In this document: piece after piece, positions 34,018 through 46,582 of the stretch
Position numbering within the stretch: position 1 is the first letter of the stretch
Layout: the number at the start of each line of letters is the position of its first letter
Assembly (NCBI GenBank): GCA_014529385.2
Contig: CM043969.1
Location: 9,587,001-9,651,000, forward strand
Reading direction: 5' to 3'
Source: Adiantum capillus-veneris
Lineage: Eukaryota > Streptophyta > Polypodiopsida > Polypodiales > Pteridaceae
DNA length: 64,000 nucleotides
The notes under the pieces: model-generated
What the model was told of the DNA's origin: nothing
Database searches by the model: none
Seen by the model: the letters and a program-made list of their open reading frames with translations, nothing else
Made by a program: the position numbers and the translations under genes

Positions 34018-35947
34018 TCCCCTCCTTTTCAAAGTGAGGTACTGGTACCGAACTGTATGGCGTCGAGGGAGATCGCCAATAGCATCCGGAATCTTGGAAG
34101 GGACTCTTCGTCGGCCCACTCTGATGTGTGGGTCGTGCGGTACTTGAACTTCATAAAGGTCTGCAACGCTTGCTTCTTTGGGCCGCGCCGAAAGCGACAC
34201 AAAGTCTTCTGTGGATCCTTCGATGCTTCAACTTCGTCTAGAGTCATGCTTCTTTCTTCTTAAAGAATCTCCATGGCTGAAAATTCTTGAAACCATTTTC
34301 AACACAAAACTATGAACATACCTATTCCATGTAAAGTGAGTGGAAAAAATGTTGTCTTCTTCAAAGACTGTGCATGCAATGTAGATGAACAAAGAGACGG
34401 AGTGCTAACCCATTCACCACACACACGCAAAGAATGAGAGCGAATCTTGTCGTGCTGACCTAAATCAATCAACTGTGGCAATTCACAACGGAAATGCCCA
34501 TGCTTGGTGCTCATACTTGCATGTGCTCGTTCTACGAATGTGTCATGCCAAGGAAGAGACATGGAATGTGACTTCTTTTCGTACATACTTTTTAGCTTTT
34601 TATGAAAAATCCGCATACATTCATGCTCATCCATTATTGAAACGTGCTCAACGTACAATATGTCATGCCTAGGAAAAGGGATCACATAAAGACGTTGACT
34701 AAAATACAGGAAACGATCACGAATAAAACACTCGAACAATGCGTGTGTATCAATCATGCGAACACATAATACTTCCTTTGAGGGTTCTTTGGACCTAGGC
34801 TCGAGAGCCAAGATCGGTTCTTCCTAAATGATCGAATCATCCTATGGGGGTTTTTTGCACCTCGACTCGAAAGCCAAGATCGGATCTTCGTGATTGATCG
34901 AATCTACAACGAGGTTAGCTTCCCTAGAAAAAGCATCCACTAACACATCATCCTTGTGAACAATCACATCATCTTCATGCAACTCATCATGCTTGTGAGA
35001 AATCACATCTTGATCATATAAATCATCATGCTTGTAAGAAATCACATTTTGATCATGCAAATCATCATGCTTGTCATTGTCATCCAAATCATCATGCGAA
35101 TCATTTTCATTCACATCCTGTGTATCATGCTGTGGAGAAGAAGAGACTGAGAGAGTCTCCGTCTCCTGAATCTTTTGCATCTGTGCCGGCACTTGAGAAA
35201 AGAGTCGCAAGAACTCTTGCATGTGTCGGTTGCTCTGTTCTTGTCTTGCTTTGGCTGCCATTCTTTCTTAGTGTTTGCGTTCCATTTCTGCTGTTGTTTT
35301 GCTCTTCTTTCTGCGTGTCTGCGTTCCATTTCTGCCATTCTTTCTGCCTGTCTTGCTTTGCATTCTAACTTCCTTTCCAGAAACATTTGGTCTATAGCCT
35401 CCATAGGAGTTAGTGCAGTTCTTGACGTAGATGGAGAAGGGGGAGGGTCGGAAAAACCTCTTGGTGGAGAAAATTCTTCTTTGCCTCTCTCATGCTCATC
35501 ACCTCTAAGCGAAGTATCCATTCCGCTTCGAGTGATGACCATCCACTGAAGTCGTCGGTTCTTGTGGTCTTGGGTTCTTAAGTTCACAAGGAACTTGGGT
35601 TCTTGGGTGCTTGAGGGTCTTGTGGTTCTTCTTTCGCTTGTAATTTGTGTTTGAGAAGGATCTTCTCTTCACCCACGCTCACACCAAGGTTGCTTTTTCC
35701 CACCTCACGTCGATTGGCCGGCCGCTAAGTGCACGGTCCGCTCTCAATGAGTGAAAAGAGACACAAGGGGAGGCTGGACAAGCCCTTCTTTCTTGGGATT
35801 CCTGTCACTCTTCAAAAACACAATTAGGAATCAACACGCCCAAGTGAACTTGGGTTCGTGCGACTGCAACAAGCAAAAAAAAATCTTTGTGATTCTTGTG
35901 GTTCTTTCCTTGAGTGATACAGAACACTACCAAAGCTCTGATACCAA
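34018..35947 (-). mobile_element. Internal region of the split copy
   Basis: No retroviral enzyme domains. The His-Asp repeat is near 34930-35120 and the conserved middle domain (VLCVRMIDTHALFECFIRD) near 34320-34800, both minus strand. The charged segment shows RHAERRAEMERRH-type repeats, a short heptad-like pattern also seen in the copy at 45326. Confidence 0.8.
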
Positions 35948-37020
35948 TGTTAGGTGCAGCGGAATGAATGTCTGCGCTTTGCTCAAGATGAGTGCTCCGA
36001 ACTGTGCTCAAGGGTTCCTTTTACTTACGGAAGGGAGAGCCTTCCGTTCCTTTAGTGAAAGAGTGCAATGGACACAAACAAAGTGAATGGACACTGTGAA
36101 TGAAGGTGCATGAGACTGAGAGATAGAGAGAGAAGAGAATACGACACCAGAATTGTTGTCAAACCCTCCTCCGAAGGCCCCACTCTCTATGGCGAGAGCG
36201 GTCTACTTATGATTGCACAAATCTCTACAATGTGGACTTGCCGACGATGTCGACGGCGATGAGGACGACGACGAGACGGGCTGAAATCTGTAAACGCTAA
36301 GGGCTGAAATCTACAAATCTTTATCTGCTGAATGCTGACTCTATGTCGATGACGATGTCGATGGCGACGATGCGATGACGACGCTGAAAACGCAGATGCT
36401 GAAATCTGCGTTTTCCTGGATGAAACTGTAAACCTTGCGGAAACTGACCGTGCGGCGAGGAACTGCTGCAGGAAGGTGAGATCTGCGAGGTTCGGGACTT
36501 TATCTGCGGGTGCTAACTGCTGAAAACTGAAAACGCTGATGTTCCTTCATTTTCCGTCGCGGTAAATCTACAAAACGCCGGGGCTGATCTGCAAACCAAA
36601 AACGCTAGGCTGAGGTTTTCTGCTGGCGAGGATGCTGATGCAAAAACACTATCTGCTGGGATCTTTTGGCGATGGTGTGCTGGTGCAAAAACGCCAAGCA
36701 ATGCTGATGAAGAAACGCTAGGATGGGGGGGATTTGCTGCTTGGAAGGAATCCACCAAGGCTTGGTTTTGCTGAGAAGTTGCTGGCTGAGCTTGGCTCTT
36801 CTTGCCTCTTCTGCCATTTAGTGCTAGTCTAGGTTTGCTTATATACAAACTTACTCAATTTGCCCTACCTACTTTCCAACAAAAGTCATTAAAAAATAAT
36901 AAGTGAAAAATGTCAAAAATAGGTAAAATAGGCTAAATGCACTAGAAAATTCCCCTAAAGGATTTTGATAGATTCTGATGGGAATGATTATGATCATGCT
37001 ATGTGCAACCAGAGGATATG
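35948..37020 (-). repeat. 5' LTR of the split copy, first piece
   Basis: Runs up to GAGGATATG, where the chromovirus LTR starts. The rest of the LTR resumes after the chromovirus at 45029 with CATCTACAC, exactly as in intact LTRs of the family. Confidence 0.9.
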
Positions 37021-38361
37021 TGTCACCAGGAGGTGTATTTTTCCTGTTGTCTTCCGTAAATAAGTACTAGATATTTTTATTTATTTTATTTTTACTTGTT
37101 TTCCCTGGAACCCTTGAAAAGGTCCAAGTGGACATTGCATGGCCAGTGTGAAACGGCTGCGGCCGAATAGGTTTCTCACAGCGGGAGTCTAAGTCGGTCA
37201 GTCTGGGATTGGTCGGGCCAGTTAGCATTGAATTCTGATGAGTATGGAAGCCTGTGTGCGCCAAATGAAATCTGGGCCACTCGGAAAGTCACTTACAACT
37301 TTATAAGTCAGTGGGAACTAGAGAATTAACTCAAAAGGGGCAAACTGGACACATGGCGGCTCCTGGTGCAGTTTTCCACTTCCATCAGCAAGAGGGGGCG
37401 CCCAATTTGAGAGGGGAGGCTGATTTGACTCATAAGTGACCTACAGTGTGTGTTTGAGTAGTGGGTGCAGGTCTACAGCTTTAATGGAAAGCTTGCCTTC
37501 TCCTCTGTCTCATGTAGCGCGATGATTTGCTCTCGTACATCTCTCTCTCCCCTTTGGCGCATATGGTAATGCCCCACTAGTTGGGCTACTCAGTTGAACA
37601 TGTACAATTCTGGGGGTTTATGCGCGTTTGCCAAGGCAAGAGCCTTCTGAACAGGAACCGGATTAGCTAATTGCTAATCCCCCACAGGTACGCATAGTTC
37701 CATCGCGAAAGATTGCGAGTTCAGAGAGTTTTCTCGCGTGAAAACTCGTCCAATTCACAGGGGAATTGTCCCATTGCGTGCGGGAGCCCTTGGGACACGC
37801 GTAGGCGTGTTCGCTCCGCTAAAAACGATCCGAAACAGCGAATTACAGCCTGCTGTGTTTTTCTGCAGGTTTAGGGTTTCGCACCTAAACTGCAAGGGAA
37901 CACCGGGGGAGCCTCATGAGAGCCTTGGGATGCGTGTATAGGCTTTTGGGCACCCGGCAGTGAAAAACAGGGAATTACAGCCCGCTGAATTTCTGTGACA
38001 GCTCACCAGAAAGCTTCCAGATAGCAAGGGAATCCGTCCTAGACAGGTGCTTTTGACCTACAGGGGTTTTTGCGCCGTTATGCTGCCAAATCAGGTCGGA
38101 AACCTGCGTTTTCAGCCCTCGCCAGGTTTAGACAGCTTTGTGAAAGCTTGTGCGAAGTGGTCGGATCGTGTACCTTAATTTGAATAAAGAAATACCGAAA
38201 GGGGCGCCAGTCTTTGGGGCCTACAGGGTGTCGGTCTCGTGTGCGCAGTGACATTCTAGTCGCTGGACACAACTATGTTCTCTTCCCTTCTCAGTGCTCT
38301 GTGTAAAGTTAACAGGTAATTGAAAGAAGTACCGTCCTCTATGTTGTACAGGCCGGTTATA
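37021..38361 (+). repeat. Chromovirus 5' LTR
   Basis: TGTCACCAGGAGGTG...GGCCGGTTATA, 1341 bp. It ends in TA rather than the usual CA, fixed by the target duplication at the other end. Contains the block AAATACCGAAAGGGGCGCC also found in the LTR at 60031. Confidence 0.92.
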
Positions 38362-38379
38362 TGGTTCCATCGACGGGAT
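38362..38379 (+). other. Chromovirus primer-binding-site position
   Basis: TGGTTCCATCGACGGGAT follows the 5' LTR directly. It begins TGG as a primer-binding site must, but it is not the initiator-Met site used by the other elements here. I cannot name the tRNA. Confidence 0.55.
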
Positions 38380-41300
38380 AGTCACTTTTCTTCAAAAAGT
38401 GCAGCGTGGATTGTTGTGGGTGAAAGCAACACAGAGCTTGTCGATATGGCAGAGAAGAGAGACCAAGTACCTGAAGAGGGATCTTCCTCACATGGCACGG
38501 AGAAAGTTCTTCAACTCTTCAAGAAGAGGACAGGTTGTTTTAGAACTCAACTGCGTTGCTGCATGGACATGTTTCAGCAGTTGGCTAACAACCCAAGGAT
38601 GCAGGAGTTCTTATAGGCTCCGACACACGGTTTTCAGCCTCCTACACAGGGTACGACTGAGCCGTTGCAGGAAAAGGAGATTTCCAATGCGCAGAGGACT
38701 CATGATGCTCGAGGGAAAGCCCATGTGGTTGAGCAACTAGCAGTGTCCAATGATCCAAAGCAACTTGCTTTAGCTGGACAGGAACCAATTGTGAATGGTC
38801 AAGGGAGTAATGAACACGCTATGCGTCAGACCCTTCCATTACCTATTACTTATCCTGGTTATTTTGGAGGTGGTTCAGTGTTTCAAGCTATGGCTGGACC
38901 TTCCACAGGTTATATGCCAGGGAATGTGTTCGGGACAATGCAAACAGGCATGGGTAGCCCTATGTACGCGAACATGGGTGTCCAACCGGGTTTTCAGGGT
39001 GCCTATGGCCAGTTTCGAGTGCCTGGAACACAATTTGGTATGGCTGGTTTTTCGCAGCCATACGTACCAAATGCAGATACCGCAGGTAAAACAGTTGATG
39101 CGAGTGCTGGAATGAACAATCATGGAGCACCACTGTTACAGGCACCTGTTTATGATAATGTGGCTCCTTTGAGTCAGCTTAAGGATTACAAGGAAGGTGG
39201 GCAGGGAGTGAAGTTTGAAACTTTCAGAGGAACTGAGGATCAATTGAAGGCTTTGACCTTCATATAGCAGTTCGATGCAGCTTATGCTAGAGGAAACTTC
39301 ACGGAATCTTCAAAGATACGCAAGGCTGCCACTTTCTTGAAAGGGAATGCGCTTCAATGGTGGACCGCATTGTTGAACTAGGGTACCAGGGTCAAGCCCC
39401 AACAACGTGGGTCCAATTCAAACAGCTTTTTGCGCTGCATCGTTGACAAATACTTTTGAAGTGGATGTGATGACAGAATGGCACGAGTTGAATGCTAAAC
39501 AGTGTGCGAACTTGGAAGAGTACAATAAAAAGTTTTGGGCCGCGCTGTTGCCAGTCACCTCTTACAGGTTTGTGCCATTGTCAGAACAGATTGATAAGTA
39601 CTGTTGCGGATTGCCCAAGAAAATCAGGGACTACTGCACAAAGACTACTGTCATGAATATGTTTCAGTTGATAGAGAATGCAAGAGTGGCCAGCAATCTG
39701 TCGAAGGGAGATTCCGATGGATTTAATAGCCACAAGAAAGGGTCCCAGGGCAAACAGTTTTCAGCCAAGGGCAATGTTGCAGCAAAGCCTTCTGAGCCTC
39801 CCACAAAGAAGCCCTCCACTGAAGAAGGTGATACGTCCAAGAAGCAGTCTAAGTCTTCTTCGGGACGAGGACAAGGACAAAAAAGGCATTTTTCTGGCAA
39901 AACCTTTGAAGAAAGGAAAGCTCTTAGGGAGGCCAAGAAATGCTACATTTGTGAACAGGAAGGACATTTTGCAAATAAATGCCCACAGAAGAAGTCACAG
40001 GATAAGGATGACAAGTCAGACCATAAAGGGAAGAAGCCAAAGCCAAGTGCAGGACTTGTTCCAGATTTGGTTGGAGACCAGCCAAACACAGATGCCACGG
40101 AGCTGTGCAGAGCTTGGGGCAAAGTTAGAGACCAGACAGTGCTGGTTTTCTTTGATCCAGGAGCCCGTGCAAATTTCATATCACCAAAATTGACATCAAA
40201 GTTGGGCATTCGTGCAGAGGAGATGGGTATGACAGGGGAAGCAGGTTTGGCATGCCCGGGTCATTCAGAGCCCGTTACTCCCATTTTGGGAAAGCTTCGT
40301 CTGCACATTCAGAGCTATGTGGATGCGGAAGAATTTCATATTATGCCACTTGAGGGCTGTGATGTGTTAGTGGGTATCCCATGGTGTTACAGGTTGCATG
40401 CTATGGTGGATACTTGCAACAAAAAGATTACCCTTGTACATAGAGGAAAGACTCATGTCCTTGATGTAAAGCTTAAAGGCGAGTCTGTTCCAGTTGTTTC
40501 TGCTTCTGCTATTTCATCTGTAATAAAGAATCATCTTTCTGCGTACTTGATCTTTGCAAAAGAAGTACGTCAAGTTGTATCTAATTTGTCTACCTTAGAT
40601 AAAGACAGGTCAACTTTTTGAGTGGTTTCAGTGATTGTTTTTCGGACTCTTTGCCAGGGGAGTTACCTCCTGAGAGACCTGAGGATCATACCATAGATCT
40701 TGTGCCAGGTTCTAGTCCACCGAATAGACCACCATACAGGGTTAGTGCAGCCCAGCAGAAAGAGATTATGAGTCAGGTCAATGAGCTTTTAGAGAAGGGG
40801 CTGATTCAGCCCAGTTCATCCCCTTTTTGTTCGCCTGTACTCTTAGTGCAGAAGAAGGATGGTTCATGGCGCATGTGCATTGACTATCGCGCCTTGAATA
40901 AGAATACCATCAAGAACAAGTTCCCCATACCGAGGATAACTGACATTCTGGATCGGCTTGAGGGAGCGTCATTGTTTACAAGGATAGACCTAAAGAGTGG
41001 CTACCATCAGATACGCATTAGGCCAGAAGATGTCCATAAGACTGCGTTCAGGACAACATTTGGTCTCTATGAGTTTCTTGTTATGCCATTTGGTCTCACA
41101 AATGCTCCTGCCACGTTTAATAGAATGATGGACATAATTTTTAGACCACATAGAAACTTCGTGGGTACCTTCTTTGATGACATGATTGTCTATTCGAAGT
41201 CTGAAGAGGAGCATATGGATCACTTGACTGCAGTTTTCAACGAGTTACGTACAAACAGGCTACTCATTAATGCGAAGAAGAGTGAATTCTTTTTGCAAGA

Positions 41301-43745
41301 GATTCACTTCCTTGGGCACATTGTTTCAAAGGATGGGGTACGCATGGATCCTGCTAAAGTGGAAGCAATTAGATCATGGCCAGACTTGAAGTCCGTACAT
41401 GACATTCGAAGCTTTCTAGGATTATGTTCCTACTACAGGAGGTTCATCTGAAATTTTGCCGAGATTGCTTCTCCACTCCATGCACTACAAGGAAAAGGAG
41501 TTACTCTCAAGTGGACAGCCAAGGAAATTTTAGCGTTCAAACACTTGAAAGAGAAGCTGACTTCAGATCCGGTAATCATTTTGCCAGATCTTTCCAAACC
41601 TTTTGTGGTTCAGTGTGATGCGTGTGGCCATAGTCTTGGTGCAATTCTAATGCAGAATGGCCGAGTAGTCGCATATGAGAGCAGAATTCTTTTGAAGACT
41701 GAAAGGAACTTGCAAGTCTATGAGAAAGAATTGCTGGCAATAATTCATGCTCTCACTAGTTGGAAACACTATCTGCTAGGGGCTGATTTTGTTGTCTAAA
41801 CGGATCATCAAACCTTGCGATATTTTCTCACACAGACGAAGTTGTCTGAGAAGCAGATGCGATGGGCAAACATCTTGTCAATGTTCCATTTTCAGATTGT
41901 GCATGTGCAAGGGAAAAAGAATGTGGTGGCTGATGCGTTGTCACGAAAGCCCCAAATTTCAGCAGTGTCAATTCCGTACCATTGTGAACTACACGAAATG
42001 AAGACACAATATGCTGAAGATTCAGATTTTCCAAGGATCTATGACCAGCTTGTTGATGGGCAACATCATGAGCACTATATGCTTAAGAATGACTTTCTCA
42101 TGATGCATGGAAAGTTATGCGTTACTAAACAGTTACGGCCAAAGATTTTGATGGAAAGTCATGCTCCACCTTATGCTGGGTATCGTGGAATTGATGCGAC
42201 AGTGAAAGGGGTTGAGGCATTCTTCTATTGGCCAACTTTACGTCAAGATGTTGACACATTTGTAAGATCATGCTTAGTATGCCAAAAAGTCAAATTTGAC
42301 AGACAAAAGCAACCGGGATTGTTGCAGCCATTGCCGATCCCTGATAGGCCATGGGAAAGCATAGCAATGGACTTTATCTTTGATCTTCCAAGGACGCAAA
42401 CAGGCAATGATGGGATTTGGACTATTATTTGTAGGTTCAGAAGCAGGCCCATTTCATTCCTGTGAGGAAGAAGATAAAGCCAGAACACATGGTCAAGATA
42501 TTTATGAGCAATATCTTTAAATATCACGGGATGCCTCAGTCAATTGTCAGTGACAGGGATCCACGTATGACGAGTCTTTTCTGGAAGGCATTGTTTGAGA
42601 ACATGGGCACTACGCTAAAGTTCTCTTCTTTGTTTCATCCACAAACTGATGGACAGTCAGAAGAGGCAAATTCTACTGTCCTGGACCTGCTCAAATGTTA
42701 TGTGTCAGAGCACAAGGCAACTTGGGAACACCATCTTCCATTGGTTGAATATGCTTACAATAACACTGTGCATACGTCAACAGGTAAGGCACCATTTGAG
42801 ATAGTGGAAGCAGGGAAGAAAGTCCCGCCCATTTTGTAGACTAAGGATAAGATTTTTGAGGCAGACAAGTATGTGCAAGATATAGATGAAACATACAGGA
42901 AGATAAAGATTGCTCTTGAGAAGACTCAGGCTAAGTAAAAGAAAGCTGCTGATCGTCACCGTCGTGAACTTGTACTTGGTGATTGGGTGCTTTTGCGCTT
43001 TGAAAAGGCCAGGTTAAGGAAAAGGAAAGGCAAGGAACGCTTGTTTCCTAAGCTCAGTATGCGATATTATGGTACTTTTCAGATTTCAGAAAAGATCAGC
43101 GATGTAGCTTACAGGTTAAAGCTACCAGAAGGCTGGAAAATACGTAGTTCTTTTCATGTCAGCCTTCTAAGACCCTTTGTCGGTGATGTGCCAGAGAATA
43201 TGCTTGATGAGGAACAACCCGAAGTGGAAGAATTGGATGAAATCCTTGTTCCTGAACAGATATTGGCACATAAAGAAAGAAAGGTTAGAGGAAAGGTTGC
43301 AAGACGCTATTTGGTGAAGTTCAAGAACTATCCATCGTTGGATGCCAAATGGATGGAAGAGTCTGAATTGGTTGATTCACCTCAGCTATTGCAATTGTAT
43401 CTTGAAGCCTTTCAGATGGAACCCACAGTGACTTGATGTAGCCTTTTCTGGAGCAAGACAAGAGCATGGTTCATGATGCTGAAGAGAGTAGTTAAGCAAT
43501 TGTATCTACTCTTTCCATACAAAATTTAGCTAGAGAAGTTTGTGCTTGAGAGTACACTAGAAGACTTCTATGCTTGATATATGTGTCGTAGCCAGGTTCG
43601 TGGGATTGTTTAATCGTCCAACGCTACATTTCCGGAAGCATGTATATCTTGGATTCCCATCATAGAATATATGTGATATCAGGAGATACTGCATGTATTA
43701 TTGGCATGCAAGCGAGGTCGCTTGCAGTATTTCAAGGGTGGGGTG

Positions 43746-45023
43746 TGTCACCAGGAGGTGTTGTCTTCCGTAAATAAGTACTAGATATTTTTATTTATTT
43801 TATTTTTACTTGTTTTCCCCGAAACCCTTGAAAAGGTGCAAGTGGACATTGCATGGCCAGTGTGAAACGGTTGCGGCCGAATAGGTTTCTCACAGCGGGA
43901 GTCTGGGTCGGTCAGTTTGGGACTGGTCGGGCCAGTTAGCACTGAATTCTGATGAGTATGGAAGCCTGTGTGCGCCAAATGAAATCTGGGCCACTCGGAA
44001 AGTCACTTACAACTTTATAAGTTAGTGGGAACTAGAGAATTAACTCAAAAGGGGCAAACTGGACACATGGCGGCTCCTGGTGCAGTTTTCCACTTCCATC
44101 AGCAAGAGGGGGCGCCCAATTTGAGAGGGGAGTCTGATTTGACTCATAAGTGACCTACAGTGTGTGTTTGAGTAGTGGGTGCAGGTCTACAGCTTTAATG
44201 GAAAGCTTGCCTTCTCCTCTGTCTCATGTAGCGCGATGATTTGCTCTCGTACATCTCTCTCTCCCCTTTGGCACATATGGTAATGCCCCACTAGTTGGGC
44301 TACTCAATTGAACATGTACAGTTCTGGGGGTTTATGCGCGTTTGCCAAGGCAAGAGCCTTCTGAACAGGAACCGGATTAGCTAATTGCTAATCCCCCATA
44401 GGTACGCATAGTTCCATCGCGAAAGATTGCGAGTTCGGAGAGTTTTCTCGCATGAAAACTCGTCCAATTCACAGGGGAACTGTCCCATTGCGTGCGGGAG
44501 CCCTTGGGACACGCGTAGGCGTGTTCGCTGCGCTAAAAACGATCCGAAACAGCGAATTACAGCCTGCTGTGTTTTTCTGCAGGTTTAGGGTTTCGCGCCT
44601 AAACTGCAAGGGAACACCTAGTGAAAAACAGGGAATTACAGCCCGCTGAATTTCTGTGACAGCTCACCAGAAAGCTTCCAGATAGCGAGGGAATCCATCC
44701 TAGACAGGTGCTTTTGACCTACAGGGGTTTTTGCGCCGTTATGTTGCCAAAATCAGGTCGAAAACCTGCGTTTTCAGCCCTCGCCAGGTTTGGACAGCTT
44801 TGTGAAAGCTTGTGCGAAGTGGTTGGATCATCTACGTTAATTTGAATAAAGAAATACCGAAAGGGGCGCCAGTCTTTGGGGCCTACAGGGTGTCGGTCTT
44901 GTGTGCGCAGTGACATTCTAGTCGTTGGACGCAATTGTGGTCTCTTCCCTTCCGAGTGCTCTGTGTAAAGTTAACAGGTAATTGAAAGAAGTACCGCCCT
45001 CTACGTTGTATAGGCCGGTTATA
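43746..45023 (+). repeat. Chromovirus 3' LTR
   Basis: 1278 bp, preceded by the purine tract AAGGGTGGGGTG, followed by the ATATG duplication and then by the resumed host LTR. It is 63 bp shorter than the 5' LTR. Confidence 0.92.
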
Positions 45024-45028
45024 ATATG

Positions 45029-45179
45029 CATCTACACTAAGTGACTGGGCATGCACGGTGTACGGATAGACTCACAAAAGTACCAGATCACTTCTAATCT
45101 AGACTGACCGGACTGAACCGAACCGTGATCATGTTGTGGCTTGTCCACGGACACATAGGGTTGGATGTGTCACGTGACA
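45029..45179 (-). repeat. 5' LTR of the split copy, second piece
   Basis: Starts CATCTACACTAAGTGACTGGGCATGCACGG (first bases given) and ends GTGTCACGTGACA, followed by the ACCGC duplication. Confidence 0.9.
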
Positions 45180-45325
45180 ACCGCTTAAACGAGAGGTTTT
45201 CTAACCCAAATTTTCTCACCCAAAGGAGGGTTTCTTAGAGACAACTAGACACAAAGTACCTTCGTACGAGCAACAAAAGTCTCAGCATGAATATTCTTGG
45301 AAATGTTATAGTTCTAGGCAACCAA
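45180..45325. other. Older sequence between two insertions
   Basis: 146 bp that continues 32025-32799 on the far side of the split copy and ends at ACCAA, the target of the next insertion. It contains the repeated phrase CTAACCCAAATTTTCTCACCC. No gene recognised. Confidence 0.5.
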
Positions 45326-46582
45326 TGTTAGGTGCAGCGGAATGAATGTTGTTCTTTCTCAAGATGAGTGCTCCGAATTGTGCTCAAGGTTCCTTTTGTT
45401 CTTATGGAAGGGAGAGCCTTCCGTTCTTAGTGAGAAAATGCTATGATCACAAACAAAGTGAATGGACACTGTGCGTGCAAGTATATGAGACTGAGAGATA
45501 GAGAGAGAAGAGAGATACGACACCAGACACGTTGTAAAACCCTCCTCCGAAGGCCCCACTCTCCTCGGCGAGAGTGGTCTACTTATGATTGCACAATCTG
45601 GTACAAATGGTATGCATGAGACTGATGCAAGTCTAGGCTATGTCGACGATGACGACGGTGATGACGAAGTCGACCTAAGGACTGAAATCTGCAATCTTTG
45701 TACTGCTGTCCAAAACGCTATGGGCTGAAATCTACTGCGGGTCCAAAAACGCTGATTTGGGGGCTGTTTTCTATGCGTCTTTGTCGCTGAAAATCTGCAG
45801 GTTTAGGGCTGAAAACAGAGGATCTTCAAGACTGAAAATTGAGGTCTTTTTTGGGACTGAATCTACTACCTTTTTAGGGCTGGTTCTTATTGGTCCTTTG
45901 CTTGGAATCGCCAAGGCTGGGATCTACAAGGGCTGAGATCTACAAGCGCTCGTCATTCAAAACGCTAGGCTGATGTTCTCATAAAAAACGCTAGGGGCTG
46001 CTGACTCCTGAGGTCAAAACGCTAGTTGCCTGTGAATCCTTCTGGCGATGAAGGTTGATGCAAAACGTTGGTGTTTGAACTTGCTGGTGATGAGTAGATC
46101 TTGAAAACGCTAGAGAATGGCTGATGTAGAAAACGCTAGCATGGAGGTTCTTGCTTGGAGGGGGAAACCGCCAAGGTTCTGTTGAGAAGTTGCCTGCTGA
46201 GCTTGGCTCTTGTTGCCTCTTCTGCCATTTAGTGCTAACTTTGGTTTGCTTATATATTTTCTTACCCAAGTTGGCCTACCTACTTTTGTTGGAAAGTCAC
46301 TAAAATTAATAAGTGAAAAATTGCCAAAAATAGGTAAAATAGGCTAAATGCACTGGAAAATTCCCCTGATTGATTCTGATGGATTTTGATGGAAATGCTT
46401 ATGATCATGCTGTGTGCAACCAGCGGATATGCATCTACACTAAGTGAGTGGGCATGCACGGTCTATGAATAGACTCACAAAAGTGCCAGATCACTTCTAA
46501 ATCTAGACAGACTGGACCGACTGAACCCTTGTCGTGCTGTAGCTTGTCCACGGACACATAGGGTTGGATGTGTCACGTGACA
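45326..46582 (-). repeat. 3' LTR
   Basis: TGTTAGGTGCAGCGG...GTGTCACGTGACA, 1257 bp. It belongs to the subgroup with TTATATATTTTC in place of TTATATACAAAC. Confidence 0.92.

Larger units (their letters stand above)
37021..45023 (+). mobile_element. Ty3/Gypsy chromovirus nested in an LTR
   Basis: 8.0-kb element with LTRs 37021-38361 and 43746-45023 and target duplication ATATG (37016-37020 and 45024-45028). Parts in order: gag (about 38440-39940), zinc knuckle CYICEQEGHFANKC (about 39942), protease (FDPGARANF, about 40155), reverse transcriptase (about 40700-41330, TFFDDMIVYSKS), RNase H (about 41560-41900), integrase zinc finger and core (about 42110-42800), C-terminal chromodomain (about 43240-43400, RRYLVKFKNYPSLDAKWM). 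The chromodomain marks it as a chromovirus. Near-whole but broken, about five or six breaks. The LTRs are very similar apart from a few short gaps, so the insertion is young. Confidence 0.95.
32800..45179 (-). mobile_element. Non-autonomous LTR family copy, split by a chromovirus
   Basis: LTR 32800-34017, internal region 34018-35947 and a second LTR in two pieces (35948-37020 and 45029-45179), flanked by the 5-bp duplication ACCGC (32795-32799 and 45180-45184). Without the nested 8.0-kb insertion the element is about 4.4 kb. The reverse-complement primer-binding site GCTCTGATACCAA is at 35935-35947. Coding parts are in family order: N-terminal part with VITRSGMDTSL, charged coiled coil, His-Asp repeat, middle domain, chromodomain-like tail. 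Structurally complete; the coding part has several breaks. Confidence 0.92.
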
